A stretch of DNA of 64,000 nucleotides from Cytobacillus firmus DS1 (GCF_000565285.1 NZ_APVL01000003.1:279980-343979), one strand, 5' to 3'. Shown: positions 24,883 to 35,870, counted from the stretch's first letter. Numbers and translations: made by a program. Notes: generated by a model not told the origin, from the sequence alone.

Positions 24883-26348
24883 TATTTCAGCGGATCCTGC
24901 ATTTTACCGTTTTTGTATACTTCAAAGTGCAGGTGGACACCGGTTGAATCACCAGTAGATCCCATTACGCCGATTTTTGAGCCTTTTGAGACGGTTTGGC
25001 CAACGCTGACACTGATGGAATCCAGATGGGCATAAATCGTGCGGAAGCCATTGTTATGGTCGATGACGATTTTATTTCCATAGCCGCCATCCATGCCTGC
25101 AGATACAACCGTTCCATTGTCAGCCGCTTTGATCGTGCGGTCGCTCGGTCTTGCAATGTCAATTCCTTTATGCATCTTTCCCCAGCGGTATCCCATTTTA
25201 CTGGAGATATAGCCGCCGACTGCCGGATAGGCAAAACTGCCTTCACCGCGGGATGGAATCACCTTTGTTCCCTTGATGACAATTTGCTTCACCGGCTCTT
25301 CAAGGATCTTTTCTTCTTTTACTTCTTTTTTGACCGTTTGGCCGTTTTCTTCCGTTATCAGGTAAGTAGCAGCGCGAACGCCTTCCTTGCCTTCCTGCTT
25401 CACTTTCGTTTCGCCTTTAGGCATGCTGCTGTCTTCAATTACTTCTTTTTCAAAATCGATTTTTTCTTTTTTGAAAACTTCCTTATCTGCTAACACTTTT
25501 ACATACGGCTTGTAGACGGTCACATTTAATTCCTGTCCTGCCTTAATGACAGAGTCCTTCTTAAGTCCACTGTTCAGTCCGATCAGCTGCTTCATATCGA
25601 GGTCATGGGCACTGGCAATATTGCTTAATGCATCGCCCTCTTTAACCACATACTTCTTTTCTTCAAGGGTTCCTTTTTGCAGAAGCTTCACAGCCTCTTG
25701 TGCACTGATGATCTGTTCCGGCTTTACAGTTGCTTCTGAGATGGATACATCTTCAGTAAAGCGGACATCTAAAAGACGTGTTTCATCTTCCTTCAGCTGT
25801 GGTAAAGGAGTCGAAGAAGATGCTTTTCTATCTTCGAGTGCCTTTAAGTCTTTTTCGGATACATAAGACGTCTTGATTTTCTGGAGGGCTGCTTTTGCCT
25901 GCTCCTCATTTTCCATATAAGCGATTTCCTTGCCGCCAATCACTAAAGCAGCTGCTTCAGCATGAACTTCCATCTTGTTTTTCAGGCCATTGACAGCTTC
26001 TGATTCATTCACTTGTGAGCTAAATTCAAAAACCTGCTCGGGAATGAAGGAAAGCTCTGATGCCAGCGCCAGCTTTAATCCCTTATGGGAATCTTCAGCC
26101 TCACTGATCTTTTTATCGGCCAAATCTTCGATGACTTTTTTGTCCGACACTGTTCCAATATATTCGTCACCCATATAGACATAATAAACTGTCACAAGCT
26201 TATCATCATTGGCAGAAGCGGAAATGCCGCCTGCGAATGTTAAAGCCGCCGCTGCAAAGCCGGCCGCAATCGTTCTATTTATAGTTTTCTTAAAGCTTTT
26301 CGCTGTAAATTCTGATGATGAGGTACCTTTTTTCTTCCATTTGAACAT
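24873..26348 (-). CDS. LysM / G5 / M23 peptidoglycan endopeptidase
   Basis: 491 residues: cytoplasmic start, one hydrophobic segment (about 29-46; export signal or anchor), a long charged helical region, LysM (about 238-280; YVVKEGDALSNIASAHDLDM), G5 domain (about 285-362) and a C-terminal M23 peptidase domain with metal ligands in MHKGIDIARPSD and GVHLHFEVYKNG. Cuts peptide cross-bridges in peptidoglycan outside the cell. Next to walRK and with a candidate WalR box upstream, so probably WalR-controlled. Its last codons and TGA fall in repeat element R4. Confidence 0.9.
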   Translation of the reverse strand: MFKWKKKGTSSSEFTAKSFKKTINRTIAAGFAAAALTFAGGISASANDDKLVTVYYVYMGDEYIGTVSDKKVIEDLADKKISEAEDSHKGLKLALASELSFIPEQVFEFSSQVNESEAVNGLKNKMEVHAEAAALVIGGKEIAYMENEEQAKAALQKIKTSYVSEKDLKALEDRKASSSTPLPQLKEDETRLLDVRFTEDVSISEATVKPEQIISAQEAVKLLQKGTLEEKKYVVKEGDALSNIASAHDLDMKQLIGLNSGLKKDSVIKAGQELNVTVYKPYVKVLADKEVFKKEKIDFEKEVIEDSSMPKGETKVKQEGKEGVRAATYLITEENGQTVKKEVKEEKILEEPVKQIVIKGTKVIPSRGEGSFAYPAVGGYISSKMGYRWGKMHKGIDIARPSDRTIKAADNGTVVSAGMDGGYGNKIVIDHNNGFRTIYAHLDSISVSVGQTVSKGSKIGVMGSTGDSTGVHLHFEVYKNGKMQDPLKYIK

Positions 26349-26483
26349 GGTTACATCCCCCTAGACTACGGTAACAAAGAACACTTTCATATAGTGCTAT
26401 GTAACTACGAATTTGTGAGTCTGATTTTTTCACAATATTTACTTTACCATACAGCAAAGCAAATGGATTACGAGACTCAGGAA

Positions 26484-26500
26484 TGTAACAAAAATGTATA
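26484..26500. promoter_or_regulatory. Candidate WalR box upstream of the M23 gene
   Basis: TGTAAC-AAAAA-TGTATA on the plus strand against the consensus TGTWAH-N5-TGTWAH (one mismatch), about 140 bp before the M23 start. The rest of 26349-26715 shows nothing else I can support. Confidence 0.4.
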
Positions 26501-26715
26501 ATAGCTGACATTTTATGACTTTTAATGGCAAAGCTAAGGGATGTTTATGTCGAATGAAGGATAGGAAATAATCCCTATTGGCAAGGGGTTTATTAGTGCT
26601 GCGAAAAAGGAGGGTGAGCACGGATTTTCATTACACAGACTTTTTGCAGAAAAGCGCTTATATTACAGAAATATAACAAAAAGGAGCATGCTTGGTTACA
26701 TACTCCTTCTTGGGA

Positions 26716-26788
26716 TGGCTCAGGACGGAATCGAACCGCCGACACAAGGATTTTCAGTCCTTTGCTCTACCGACTGAGCTACTGAGCC
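26716..26788 (-). tRNA. tRNA-Phe (GAA)
   Basis: Minus strand: acceptor GGCTCAG pairs with CTGAGCC, D-arm GCTCAGTCGGTAGAGC, anticodon loop CTGAAAA with GAA, T-arm GGCGGTTCGATTCCGTC. CCA is not encoded. First of four tRNA genes read leftward. Confidence 0.95.
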
Positions 26789-26828
26789 TTATTAAGTTAT
26801 CTGGGCTTCGTGCAAATTATGTAAATGG

Positions 26829-26902
26829 CGGTCCGGACGGGACTCGAACCCGCGACCTCCTGCGTGACAGGCAGGCATTCTAACCAACTGAACTACCGGA
26901 CC
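26829..26902 (-). tRNA. tRNA-Asp (GTC)
   Basis: Acceptor GGTCCGG / CCGGACC, D-arm GTTCAGTTGGTTAGAAT, anticodon loop CTGTCAC with GTC, T-arm GCGGGTTCGAGTCCCGT. CCA not encoded. Confidence 0.95.
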
Positions 26903-26963
26903 AAATAATAACCGCCAGCAAGTAAGCCGGGCTTGCCAGCCTTTTGCTGACGGTTATTTGCCA

Positions 26964-27035
26964 TGACCCCTACGGGATTCGAACCCGTGTTACCGCCGTG
27001 AAAGGGCGGTGTCTTAACCGCTTGACCAAGGGGCC
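26964..27035 (-). tRNA. tRNA-Glu (TTC)
   Basis: Acceptor GGCCCCT / AGGGGTC (with a G-T pair), D-arm TGGTCAAGCGGTTAAGAC, anticodon loop CTTTCAC with TTC, T-arm ACGGGTTCGAATCCCGT. CCA not encoded. Confidence 0.95.
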
Positions 27036-27050
27036 ATAAAAAAGTATAAA

Positions 27051-27126
27051 TGGTGAGCCATGAAGGACTCGAACCTTCGACCCTCTGATTAAAAGTCAGA
27101 TGCTCTACCGACTGAGCTAATGGCTC
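27051..27126 (-). tRNA. tRNA-Lys (TTT)
   Basis: Acceptor GAGCCAT / ATGGCTC, D-arm AGCTCAGTCGGTAGAGC, anticodon loop CTTTTAA with TTT, T-arm GAAGGTTCGAGTCCTTC, with CCA encoded. Its 5' half and leader are repeated 139 bp upstream. Confidence 0.95.
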
Positions 27127-27239
27127 ATACTAAAATTCTGTTTCCTAAAGCCTGACACTGCTAAGTCAGATGTTCCAAAGCCCTGCGTGCTTTGTCACAG
27201 ATTGCGATTCGGATGAAGCAATTCACTGATGCTGCAATC

Positions 27240-27293
27240 TGCTCTACCGACTGAGCTAATGGCTCATACTAAAATTCTGTTTCCTAAAGCCTG
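27240..27293 (-). pseudogene. Partial tRNA-Lys duplication (5' half plus leader)
   Basis: The 54 bp at 27240-27293 repeat 27101-27154: tRNA-Lys acceptor 5' strand and D-arm plus about 28 bp of upstream DNA. The anticodon and 3' half are missing, so no tRNA can fold. The 86 bp between the copies contain an inverted repeat CAGATTGC/GCAATCTG (27198-27241). Confidence 0.75.
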
Positions 27294-27439
27294 TTTCCAA
27301 GGTTGCTACCTTGGCGACGCTTTTTATAATATCATAGAGTTTTATAAAAGCGCAATAGCTTTTTTATAAAAAATTCTTTTTGATTGGAAGACTGCAGCAG
27401 GAGGTGTTCGAATGCTAGATTGCAGCAACTTGGCTGGGA

Positions 27440-27555
27440 TGCACTTTTCCCTAAAAAGAGTATTCTTTTCCCCGGTTTGAGGGTTCTTTTCCCTAATTTA
27501 TGCGTTCTTTTCCCGGATTATGGATTACTTTCCCTAATTCCTGTTGTTTATTCCC
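27440..27555. repeat. Degenerate tandem repeat of TTCTTTTCCC
   Basis: TTCTTTTCCC or a close variant recurs about every 20-24 bp (near 27461, 27484, 27505, 27527 and 27548). It lies in the 27294-27744 gap between the tRNA cluster and purA, where I see no gene. Confidence 0.55.
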
Positions 27556-27744
27556 CTTTTTAAATTTTTTCTCTATTAAAAACCAGCTGTGCCGGGTTCG
27601 GACTCAGCACCGGTCATTTTCTCTTTCTCTGTCTGAACCTGACCCATCTTCAGATTCAAAAACGACAATTCTCCCTCACACTGTCCGAACCCGACCCCAG
27701 AATCCACAGCCTCGCCAACTGCACTGCCTCCCCCCTCAAAAAAA

Positions 27745-27775
27745 GAAAAGCCCCAATCCTATCAGGGCTTTTCCA
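27745..27775 (-). terminator. Terminator of purA
   Basis: GAAAAGCCC / GGGCTTTTC arms; on the minus strand followed by TTTTTTTG, just after the purA stop. Confidence 0.85.
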
Positions 27776-27783
27776 ATCAAGTA

Positions 27784-29106
<1,323 letters not shown>

Positions 29107-29185
29107 TTAAAATTTATTTTCATTTTTAATTAAGTAACTTATTTCAACCATCTTAGTTTAACAAGGTGATGTGTGATAGTCAATA

Positions 29186-29232
29186 AAACACGAACAATTT
29201 TAATAAAAATATGAAAATATGTTCGTGAAACA
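29186..29232. promoter_or_regulatory. Candidate PurR operator (PurBox pair) of purA
   Basis: CACGAACAAT at 29189-29198 and the inverted ATATGTTCGTG at 29217-29227 share the CGAAC core of Bacillus PurBoxes in opposite orientation, 25 bp apart. They lie upstream of purA, a PurR target in B. subtilis. Spacing is slightly wider than usual. Confidence 0.5.
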
Positions 29233-29249
29233 ATGAAAATATAAATATA

Positions 29250-29283
29250 AAAAAGAGGACTTGCAAAATGCAGGCCCTCTTTA
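29250..29283 (-). terminator. Terminator of the replicative helicase gene
   Basis: AAAGAGGGCCTGCA / TGCAAGTCCTCTTT on the minus strand, then TTTTTTAT; overlaps the helicase stop codon. Confidence 0.8.
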
Positions 29284-30645
29284 TGCACCAGGCGGCGCGA
29301 ATGAATCATCAAAGCGTTTCTCTAAGTTTACGAATTTATTATACTCTTTTACGAATGCAAGCTGAACGGTTCCAACCGGGCCGTTACGCTGCTTGGCGAT
29401 GATGATTTCAATGATGTTTTTATCTTCGGATTCTTTGTCATAGTAGTCATCGCGGTATAGGAATGCCACGATATCGGCATCCTGTTCAATACTTCCCGAT
29501 TCACGGATGTCCGACATCATCGGTCGCTTATCCTGACGCTGTTCCACACCACGGGAAAGCTGAGACAGGGCGATCACAGGGACCTGTAGTTCACGTGCCA
29601 GCTGTTTAAGGGAACGAGAGATTTCAGATACTTCCTGCTGGCGGTTTTCTCCTGAACGTCCGCTTCCGAGGATTAATTGCAGGTAGTCGATCAGAATCAT
29701 GCCAAGCCCATGCTCCTGTTTCAGACGGCGGCATTTGGAACGGATATCCTGGATGCGGACACCCGGCGTGTCATCGATGAAAATACCTGCATTTGACAGG
29801 CTTCCCATCGCCATCGTCAGTTTTCCCCAGTCCTCATCTGTCAGAGAGCCGGTACGAAGCCTCTGGGCATCAATATTCCCTTCAGCACAGAGAATACGCA
29901 TGACCAGCTGTTCGGCACCCATCTCCAGACTGAAGATCGCAACGTTTTCTCCCGTTTTCGTTGCCACATTTTGCGCGATATTCAGGGCAAAGGCTGTTTT
30001 ACCTACGGAAGGTCGTGCACCGACAATGATGAGATCATTTCGCTGGAAGCCGGCTGTCATGCGGTCAAGCTCGGTAAATCCAGTCGCAATCCCTGTAATA
30101 TCCCCTTTGCGGTTATGCATTTCCTCGATATTATCGTAGGTTCGCACCAATACATCCTTAATATTATGAAAGGCACCGGCATTTTTGCGCTGTGCCACCT
30201 CCATGATATTTTTCTCTGCTTCCCCCAGCAGAACTTCCACTTCATCCTCGCGCGTATAACCGTCCTGGGCAATGCCCGTCGCCGTCCGGATCAGCCTGCG
30301 AAGCAGTGACTTTTCTTCCACGATCTTTGCATAGTACTCGATATTCGCCGCTGTCGGAACAGATCCGGCCAGTTCACTTAAATAGCTGACCCCTCCGGTA
30401 TCCTCCAGCAGTTTTGCTGCACTAAGCTCTTCTGTCACGGTCACTAAGTCGACCGCTTTCCCCTGGTCGCTCAGCTTCAGCATTACATTGAAAATCTTCT
30501 GGTGGGCCGCACGGTAGAAGTCTTCAGGTATCAAGATCTCAGATGCTTGTGTAAGAGAGGAGGGTTCAAGAAAGATTGCCCCAAGCACAGCCTGTTCCGC
30601 TTCGATATTCTGAGGCGGGAGCCGATCCGCGAATAAATCACTCAT
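29281..30645 (-). CDS. dnaB: Replicative DNA helicase DnaB (DnaC in B. subtilis)
   Basis: 454 residues. N-terminal DnaB domain (about 5-110; PPQNIEAEQAVLGAIFLEP), linker, RecA-like C-terminal domain with Walker A GARPSVGKTAFALN, Walker B MILIDYLQL and the arginine-finger region. Hexameric 5'-3' helicase that unwinds DNA at the fork. The frame extends nine codons upstream, but the ATG at 30645 with AAGGAGG matches the family start MSDLFADRLPPQN. Usually called dnaC in B. subtilis. Confidence 0.97.
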   Translation of the reverse strand: MSDLFADRLPPQNIEAEQAVLGAIFLEPSSLTQASEILIPEDFYRAAHQKIFNVMLKLSDQGKAVDLVTVTEELSAAKLLEDTGGVSYLSELAGSVPTAANIEYYAKIVEEKSLLRRLIRTATGIAQDGYTREDEVEVLLGEAEKNIMEVAQRKNAGAFHNIKDVLVRTYDNIEEMHNRKGDITGIATGFTELDRMTAGFQRNDLIIVGARPSVGKTAFALNIAQNVATKTGENVAIFSLEMGAEQLVMRILCAEGNIDAQRLRTGSLTDEDWGKLTMAMGSLSNAGIFIDDTPGVRIQDIRSKCRRLKQEHGLGMILIDYLQLILGSGRSGENRQQEVSEISRSLKQLARELQVPVIALSQLSRGVEQRQDKRPMMSDIRESGSIEQDADIVAFLYRDDYYDKESEDKNIIEIIIAKQRNGPVGTVQLAFVKEYNKFVNLEKRFDDSFAPPGA

Positions 30646-30717
30646 CTCATTAAACCTCCTTAAAATAAACATTGAGCAAATCTATATTTATATAAAAATC
30701 CTTTATAATCCCTTTAA

Positions 30718-30754
30718 AAAATGTGACCAGCAAATACTGATCACATTTTTAATC
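30718..30754 (-). terminator. Terminator of gdpP-rplI
   Basis: AATGTGATCAG / CTGGTCACATT arms with T-runs on both strands, downstream of rplI. Confidence 0.75.
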
Positions 30755-30830
30755 AACCCTTTTATTTTAACATGTTTATCGGCAAAAGCCACTTCCAATA
30801 TTAGTTTATCCCACTAATTGAAGCTTAACT

Positions 30831-31277
30831 TTATGCTTCTTTTACATGTACGTTTAATGTTGCTGTTACTTCAGTATGAAGCTTGACTGGAACCTTTGTG
30901 TATCCAAGCGTGCGGATCGCGTCTTCCATTTCGATTTTGCGTTTGTCGATTTTGATGCTGTGCTTCTTTTGAAGCTCTTCAGCAATTTGCTTGCTTGTGA
31001 TGGAGCCGAACAGACGGCCGCCCTCACCTGATTTCGCAGTAAATTCAACTGTCAGTTTTTCAAGTGTTTCTTTCAGTTTTTTTGCATCCGCAAGCTCTTC
31101 AGCAGCAAGCTTTTCTTCTTTCTTCTTTTGGGCATTCAGGCTGCTGATGCTCGATTGGTTTGCTTCGACAGCAAGCCCTTGCTTGATTAAAAAGTTATGT
31201 GCGTAGCCATCTGCTACATTTTTTACTTCGCCTTTTTTCCCTTTGCCTTTAACGTCTTTTAAAAAGATTACTTTCAT
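30831..31277 (-). CDS. rplI: 50S ribosomal protein L9
   Basis: 148 residues: the N-terminal rRNA-binding domain [20 protein letters not shown] with [12 protein letters not shown], a long connecting helix and the C-terminal domain. Binds 23S rRNA near the L1 stalk and limits frameshifting. Start overlaps the gdpP stop (ATGA). Confidence 0.97.
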   Translation of the reverse strand: MKVIFLKDVKGKGKKGEVKNVADGYAHNFLIKQGLAVEANQSSISSLNAQKKKEEKLAAEELADAKKLKETLEKLTVEFTAKSGEGGRLFGSITSKQIAEELQKKHSIKIDKRKIEMEDAIRTLGYTKVPVKLHTEVTATLNVHVKEA

Positions 31278-33247
31278 TCCTTTTTTCTCCCTTCAAAGTA
31301 TTCATCTATAGCCTCTTTTAATCGGACCTCAACATCATCAAGTGTTGCATCCTGAAGCTGTGTGGCAGCATTTGTTAAGTGCCCGCCGCCTTCAAGGTTC
31401 TCCATGATCACCTGGACATTGATATCCCCGAGGGAACGTGCGCTGACCCCTATCATGTTTTCAGAGCGGTTTGAGATGACAAATGAAGCAACCACGCCAT
31501 CCATCGTCAGCAGAGTATCTGCCGTCTGGGCAATCAGCACCTGATCAAATATCTGATCCGGCTCACCCTTGGCAATCGCAATGCCTTCTTTGTAAAATTG
31601 AACGGTTTCAATCAGCTTCGCCCGCTTGATGTAGGTATCTACATCCTCTTTTAAGAACTTTTGGACGAGCACGGTATCAGCACCCTGTCCGCGCAGATAG
31701 GAAGCCGCATCAAACGTCCTCGACCCTGTCCGCAGTGAGAAGCTCTTCGTATCGACAATGATCCCGGCAAGCAGAGCCGTTGCTTCCAGCATTTCGATTC
31801 TGCCGTTTTTCGGCTGATACTCCAGAAGCTCTGTCACCAGTTCTGCAGTAGAGGAAGCGTATGGCTCCATATAAACCAGCAGCGGATTATGGATGAACTC
31901 TTCAGCGCGGCGGTGATGGTCGATGACGACAACATGTTCAATCGCATGAAGCAGCTTTTCCTCAATTACCATGGATGGCTTATGGGTATCAACAACCACG
32001 AGCAGGGTATCGTCCGTTGCGATTTCCATCGCCTGTTCCGGGGTGATGAATTTTGAAAAGAGCTCTTCATTCTTTTCAATTTCCTTCATCATCCTTCTGA
32101 CGCCTGTATCCAGTTCATTGAAATTCACCACTACATAGCCTTCACGCTGGTTCAGACGCGCCACCTTCTGAATGCCGATGGCGGCTCCAATCGCATCCAT
32201 ATCCGGGCTTTTGTGACCCATGATAATGACTTTATCGCTTTCGGAAATCAATTCCTTCAGCGCATGGGAAATGACGCGTGCACGGACCCGGGTTCTTTTT
32301 TCAACAGGATTGGTCTTGCCCCCGAAGAATTTGACTTTCCCGTTTGTCTGCTTGATGGCCACCTGATCTCCTCCGCGGCCTAATGCCAGGTCTAAGCTGG
32401 ACTGGGCCAGTGAACCGAGCTCAGGCAGGGAAGAAACCCCCGTGCCGACACCTATGCTTAACGTAAGCGGAACATTTTGCTTGGATGTCGTTTCCCGGAC
32501 ATCATCAAGAATCGTGAACTTCCCTTTTTCAAGAAGCTGCAGAATATGTTCATTAAATACGGCGATAAAGCGCTCAGATGACACCCGCTTCAGGAAGACT
32601 CCATTATCCTGTGCCCATTTATTCAATATCTGGGTCACCAGGCTGTTGAGGCTGCTTTTCGTCTGATCATCCATCGCCTGGGTGAGCTCATCATAATTAT
32701 CAAGGAAGATAATGGCGATCACTGTCCGTTCTTCCTGATACAATTTCTCAATTTCAGTTTGTTCCGTAACATCAAAAAAGTACAAAAGCCGTTCTTCCGG
32801 CTTATGGATCACCCGGAATTTTCGGTCATGAAGGGTAATGATTTCTGTTTCCACTTCTTGTTTGATCAGCGGAACAAGCGAATCCGCGACATCATAAAGC
32901 GATCTTCCGACTAGCGTATCTTCATCAAAGCAGGATGCTAAAAAAGGATTGGTCCATTCAATGTAATAATCATCATTTATCAGCATGATCCCAATCGGCA
33001 TTTCCATCAGAGCTTCTTCGCCGACTTTTTTCACCCTGTAGGAAAGGGTCGAGATGTATTCTTCCGTCTCCTTCCGGTGCTTTTGATTCAGCTGAAAAAG
33101 GTAGTAGAAAGGAAGGATGGCCAGAAACAGCCCAATTAATGCAAAAAGCCAATTGTAGTACGCCAATATACCGAGAAGCACCACTGTTATGCCCATCAAT
33201 CCAAAAATCGGATAGCGTATGGACCGCTTTTCTAAATACGAAGGCAT
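31274..33247 (-). CDS. gdpP: Cyclic-di-AMP phosphodiesterase GdpP
   Basis: 657 residues: two N-terminal membrane helices (about 14-50), a degenerate heme-binding PAS (about 80-170), a degenerate GGDEF (about 175-310) and DHH/DHHA1 phosphodiesterase domains (about 340-650) with [21 protein letters not shown] and VVIDHHRR metal motifs. Degrades c-di-AMP to pApA and so affects potassium balance and wall stress. YybT in B. subtilis. Last but one of the yybS-gdpP-rplI leftward unit. Confidence 0.96.
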   Translation of the reverse strand: MPSYLEKRSIRYPIFGLMGITVVLLGILAYYNWLFALIGLFLAILPFYYLFQLNQKHRKETEEYISTLSYRVKKVGEEALMEMPIGIMLINDDYYIEWTNPFLASCFDEDTLVGRSLYDVADSLVPLIKQEVETEIITLHDRKFRVIHKPEERLLYFFDVTEQTEIEKLYQEERTVIAIIFLDNYDELTQAMDDQTKSSLNSLVTQILNKWAQDNGVFLKRVSSERFIAVFNEHILQLLEKGKFTILDDVRETTSKQNVPLTLSIGVGTGVSSLPELGSLAQSSLDLALGRGGDQVAIKQTNGKVKFFGGKTNPVEKRTRVRARVISHALKELISESDKVIIMGHKSPDMDAIGAAIGIQKVARLNQREGYVVVNFNELDTGVRRMMKEIEKNEELFSKFITPEQAMEIATDDTLLVVVDTHKPSMVIEEKLLHAIEHVVVIDHHRRAEEFIHNPLLVYMEPYASSTAELVTELLEYQPKNGRIEMLEATALLAGIIVDTKSFSLRTGSRTFDAASYLRGQGADTVLVQKFLKEDVDTYIKRAKLIETVQFYKEGIAIAKGEPDQIFDQVLIAQTADTLLTMDGVVASFVISNRSENMIGVSARSLGDINVQVIMENLEGGGHLTNAATQLQDATLDDVEVRLKEAIDEYFEGRKKE

Positions 33248-33278
33248 GTTTTCAGCTCCTAAACAGTAGTGTTTTTCA

Positions 33279-34214
33279 TCACTTTTTTCCTAATCTTTGC
33301 CTTAGATCAAATCCTAAGTCAATTATACCTAATATCCTCACAATATAAAGGAGAAATGGCATAAGAAATGTAAATACAGCAGCAAGGACAGGCACGGCTT
33401 TCGGCCATCCCTTTAAATGACTGAAAAAGAAAATCAGGGACAGGCCTTGAATGACCATGAAAATCTGCAGAATGAATGCAATATTGACAAGAGCCATAAA
33501 CCAGTAGCTTCCTTCTGACGGATTAAAAAGGAACGAAGCAATAATGGTAATGAGATAGTACCATAACATGCTTTTCGGCAGGCTCATTTCCCTGAATGGC
33601 TTAAAGCCTTCAATCTTAATACCGAATCGTTTGGCGATCGGAAAGGAAACAAGCTGAATGACAAAAACAGAAATGACCGATGTCATGACAAATAAACTCG
33701 GCGTTAAGGTCTCAATCATTTTCAGGCCAGCTGTCAGCTGCTCGACTGCTTTATCTGCGTTCTGTCCAAATCCTTCGAGCATTCCTTGTGAGATTTTAAT
33801 GGACTCCTCCATCATGCCGATTCCTTCTTTAATGATATTGACATTAAAAAGAGCAACTGCTGCAGCATACTGAAGCAAAAGGGCTGCAAGGAATACCAGC
33901 GTGCCTGCAATAAAGGAAGAAGCCCGTCCTTTATTTTCCCTTATAAAAATACCGATTACCGTGCCGGTCAATCCGAATGTCAGGGCAAGCGGAATCCCCA
34001 TAATGGTCCCGATAATCAGGGAAAGCAGGACGCCTCCCGTCAGAAAGACAATTGTGCTCATCCGGTTATTTTTTGCCGCAAACATAATAAACGGAAGAGC
34101 CAGGAAGAAAACAGAAACGGTACCGAGGATCGGCACATAGAGCGAAATCAGAAGAAGCACGGCAAAAACTGCGAGAAGCACGGCACCTTCTGTTAATTTA
34201 TGTACATTATTCAT
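33279..34214 (-). CDS. yybS: YybS family DUF2232 membrane protein
   Basis: 311 residues with about eight membrane helices; the DUF2232 layout (energy-coupling-factor S-component-like fold). The frame runs upstream to 34409, but the ATG at 34214 (MNNVHKLTEGAVLLAVF) is preceded by TGAGGGG and matches the usual start. Function not established; the fixed position ahead of gdpP and rplI is conserved in Bacillales. Confidence 0.9.
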   Translation of the reverse strand: MNNVHKLTEGAVLLAVFAVLLLISLYVPILGTVSVFFLALPFIMFAAKNNRMSTIVFLTGGVLLSLIIGTIMGIPLALTFGLTGTVIGIFIRENKGRASSFIAGTLVFLAALLLQYAAAVALFNVNIIKEGIGMMEESIKISQGMLEGFGQNADKAVEQLTAGLKMIETLTPSLFVMTSVISVFVIQLVSFPIAKRFGIKIEGFKPFREMSLPKSMLWYYLITIIASFLFNPSEGSYWFMALVNIAFILQIFMVIQGLSLIFFFSHLKGWPKAVPVLAAVFTFLMPFLLYIVRILGIIDLGFDLRQRLGKK

Positions 34215-34378
34215 TGATACACCCCTCAAACTGTGTATCCAAAAAGGAGGAAATCGTTCCCGGCTTTTTGAACCCATATAAGCTCTATTGTAGCTAGTAT
34301 TAAATGCAGGTTCAACCTTCGCGATTTCAGAAAGGATTTTAACTTTAACACAATCCCGTACTAAAGGAAAACATAACA

Positions 34379-34410
34379 AAAAAGACGCCGGATACCAGCG
34401 TCTTTTCATA
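34379..34410 (-). terminator. Terminator of rpsF-ssb-rpsR
   Basis: AAAAGACGC / GCGTCTTTTTT stem and T-run on the minus strand immediately after rpsR. Confidence 0.85.
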
Positions 34411-34414
34411 TTAA

Positions 34415-34660
<246 letters not shown>

Positions 34661-34712
34661 TTACCTCCTTTAGCTTTTTGATTTATATATTTCCGTTCAT
34701 AATCGGGCACTA

Positions 34713-35225
34713 TTAGAATGGCAGGTCGTCATCGGAAATGTCGATTTGGCCGTCATTTGCGAATGGGTCCTGATCCACGCGAGTATAGCCGCCCTGATTA
34801 CGATTATCCTGGCGTTGATTCTGATTGCTGTTATTTCCAAATGGGAAATCCTGATCTCTTGGACCGCCGTAGTTCGGATTACCGCCGCCCTGGCCGCCAG
34901 AACTATTCTTCGGCTCTAGGAATTGCACACTCTCAGCCTGGACTTCTGTCACGTAAACGCGCTTTCCATCCTGGCCTTCATAGCTGCGGGACTGAATCCG
35001 GCCATCTACACCTGCAAGACTTCCTTTTTTAAGGAAGTTCGCTACGTTTTCAGCTGGCTTTCTCCATACCACACAGTTGATAAAGTCTGCCTCCCGCTCA
35101 CCTTGCTGATTCGTAAAAGTACGATTCACGGCAAGAGTGAATGAAGCGACAGGAACTCCGTTCGGGGTATACCGCAAATCAGGATCCTTTGTCAAACGTC
35201 CGACAAGAACAACACGGTTCATCAT
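34713..35225 (-). CDS. ssb: Single-stranded DNA-binding protein SSB
   Basis: 170 residues: OB fold (about 1-105; [41 protein letters not shown]), a Gly/Gln/Asn-rich disordered linker and the acidic tail ISDDDLPF that recruits replication and repair proteins. Two adjacent ATGs (35225, 35222) follow GAGGAG; the first has the better spacing. ssbA of B. subtilis. Confidence 0.97.
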   Translation of the reverse strand: MMNRVVLVGRLTKDPDLRYTPNGVPVASFTLAVNRTFTNQQGEREADFINCVVWRKPAENVANFLKKGSLAGVDGRIQSRSYEGQDGKRVYVTEVQAESVQFLEPKNSSGGQGGGNPNYGGPRDQDFPFGNNSNQNQRQDNRNQGGYTRVDQDPFANDGQIDISDDDLPF

Positions 35226-35262
35226 CAGAATCAACTCCTCTCGGTAAAAATGGCTTTATCTA

Positions 35263-35550
35263 TTATTTTTCGTCTTTAACAACGATGTAACGGATGATGT
35301 CTTCGCTGATTTTAGCTAAACGAGTGAACTCGTCAACTGCTTTTGCTTCAGCATTAACGTTCATAAGCTGGTAGTAGCCATCGCGGAAATCATTGATTTC
35401 GTATGCAAGGCGACGCTTACCCCAATCCTTTGATTCAGAAACCTCCGCACCATTGTCAGTTAAGATTGTGTTGAAACGCTCAACTAGGGCTTTTTTAGCC
35501 TCATCTTCAATGTTTGGGCGGATGATGTACATAACTTCGTACTTTCTCAT
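35263..35550 (-). CDS. rpsF: 30S ribosomal protein S6
   Basis: 95 residues, ferredoxin-like fold, [20 protein letters not shown] start and [20 protein letters not shown]. The frame continues upstream, but the ATG at 35550 has AAAGGAGGTG and is the family start. First gene of rpsF-ssb-rpsR; its leader resembles the S6:S18 autoregulatory site. Confidence 0.97.
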   Translation of the reverse strand: MRKYEVMYIIRPNIEDEAKKALVERFNTILTDNGAEVSESKDWGKRRLAYEINDFRDGYYQLMNVNAEAKAVDEFTRLAKISEDIIRYIVVKDEK

Positions 35551-35556
35551 CACTTT

Positions 35557-35600
35557 CACCTCCTTTTGGTCTAACGGCCCACAAAGGGCAAGGAGCAATA
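35557..35600 (-). promoter_or_regulatory. S6:S18-type ribosomal protein leader
   Basis: Minus strand: CTCCTT ... AAGGAG outer stem, GCCC/GGGC inner stem and a bulge with CCGTTAGACC just before the ribosome site. This matches the known rpsF leader motif, whose CCG bulge mimics the 16S rRNA site bound by the S6:S18 pair. Confidence 0.65.
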
Positions 35601-35728
35601 TACATTACTCACAAGTTGAAATTATAGCACATTAAATATGCAAAAGCAATAAAACTAGAGTGAATTGGAAGATGGAAGATTATTTTGAAGCCTCTTTTCG
35701 TATATATTATTGTTTTTCATCCATCAAT

Positions 35729-35870
35729 GTTGTCCGTTGATTTCCGCTCCAGGATGCTCGCTTTCCGCGGGGCAGGCTGTGAGCCTCCTCGACGCTTCGC
35801 GTCTGCGGGGTCTCACCTGTCCCGCTACTCCCGCAGGAGTCTCGCACCTTCCGCTCCAATCAACTCAGTA
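35729..35870. repeat. 140-bp dispersed palindromic repeat, family R2 copy A
   Basis: TCCGTTGATTTCCGCTCC at the left, CTTCCGCTCCAATCAACTCAG at the right, with GAGCCTCCTCGACG, CGTCTGCGGGGTCTC and CCTGTCCCGCTACTCCC between. Several internal stems. Copies at 52178 and 55811. It fills most of the 35600-35915 gap between rpsF and ychF; I see no gene there. Confidence 0.85.

Noticed and set aside
24996..25493. Plus-strand frame within the M23 gene
   Set aside because: Phe/Cys-rich shadow of the lysine/glutamate-rich real gene.
27440..27555. CRISPR array
   Set aside because: Repeats are about 10 bp, diverged and too closely spaced; no cas genes.
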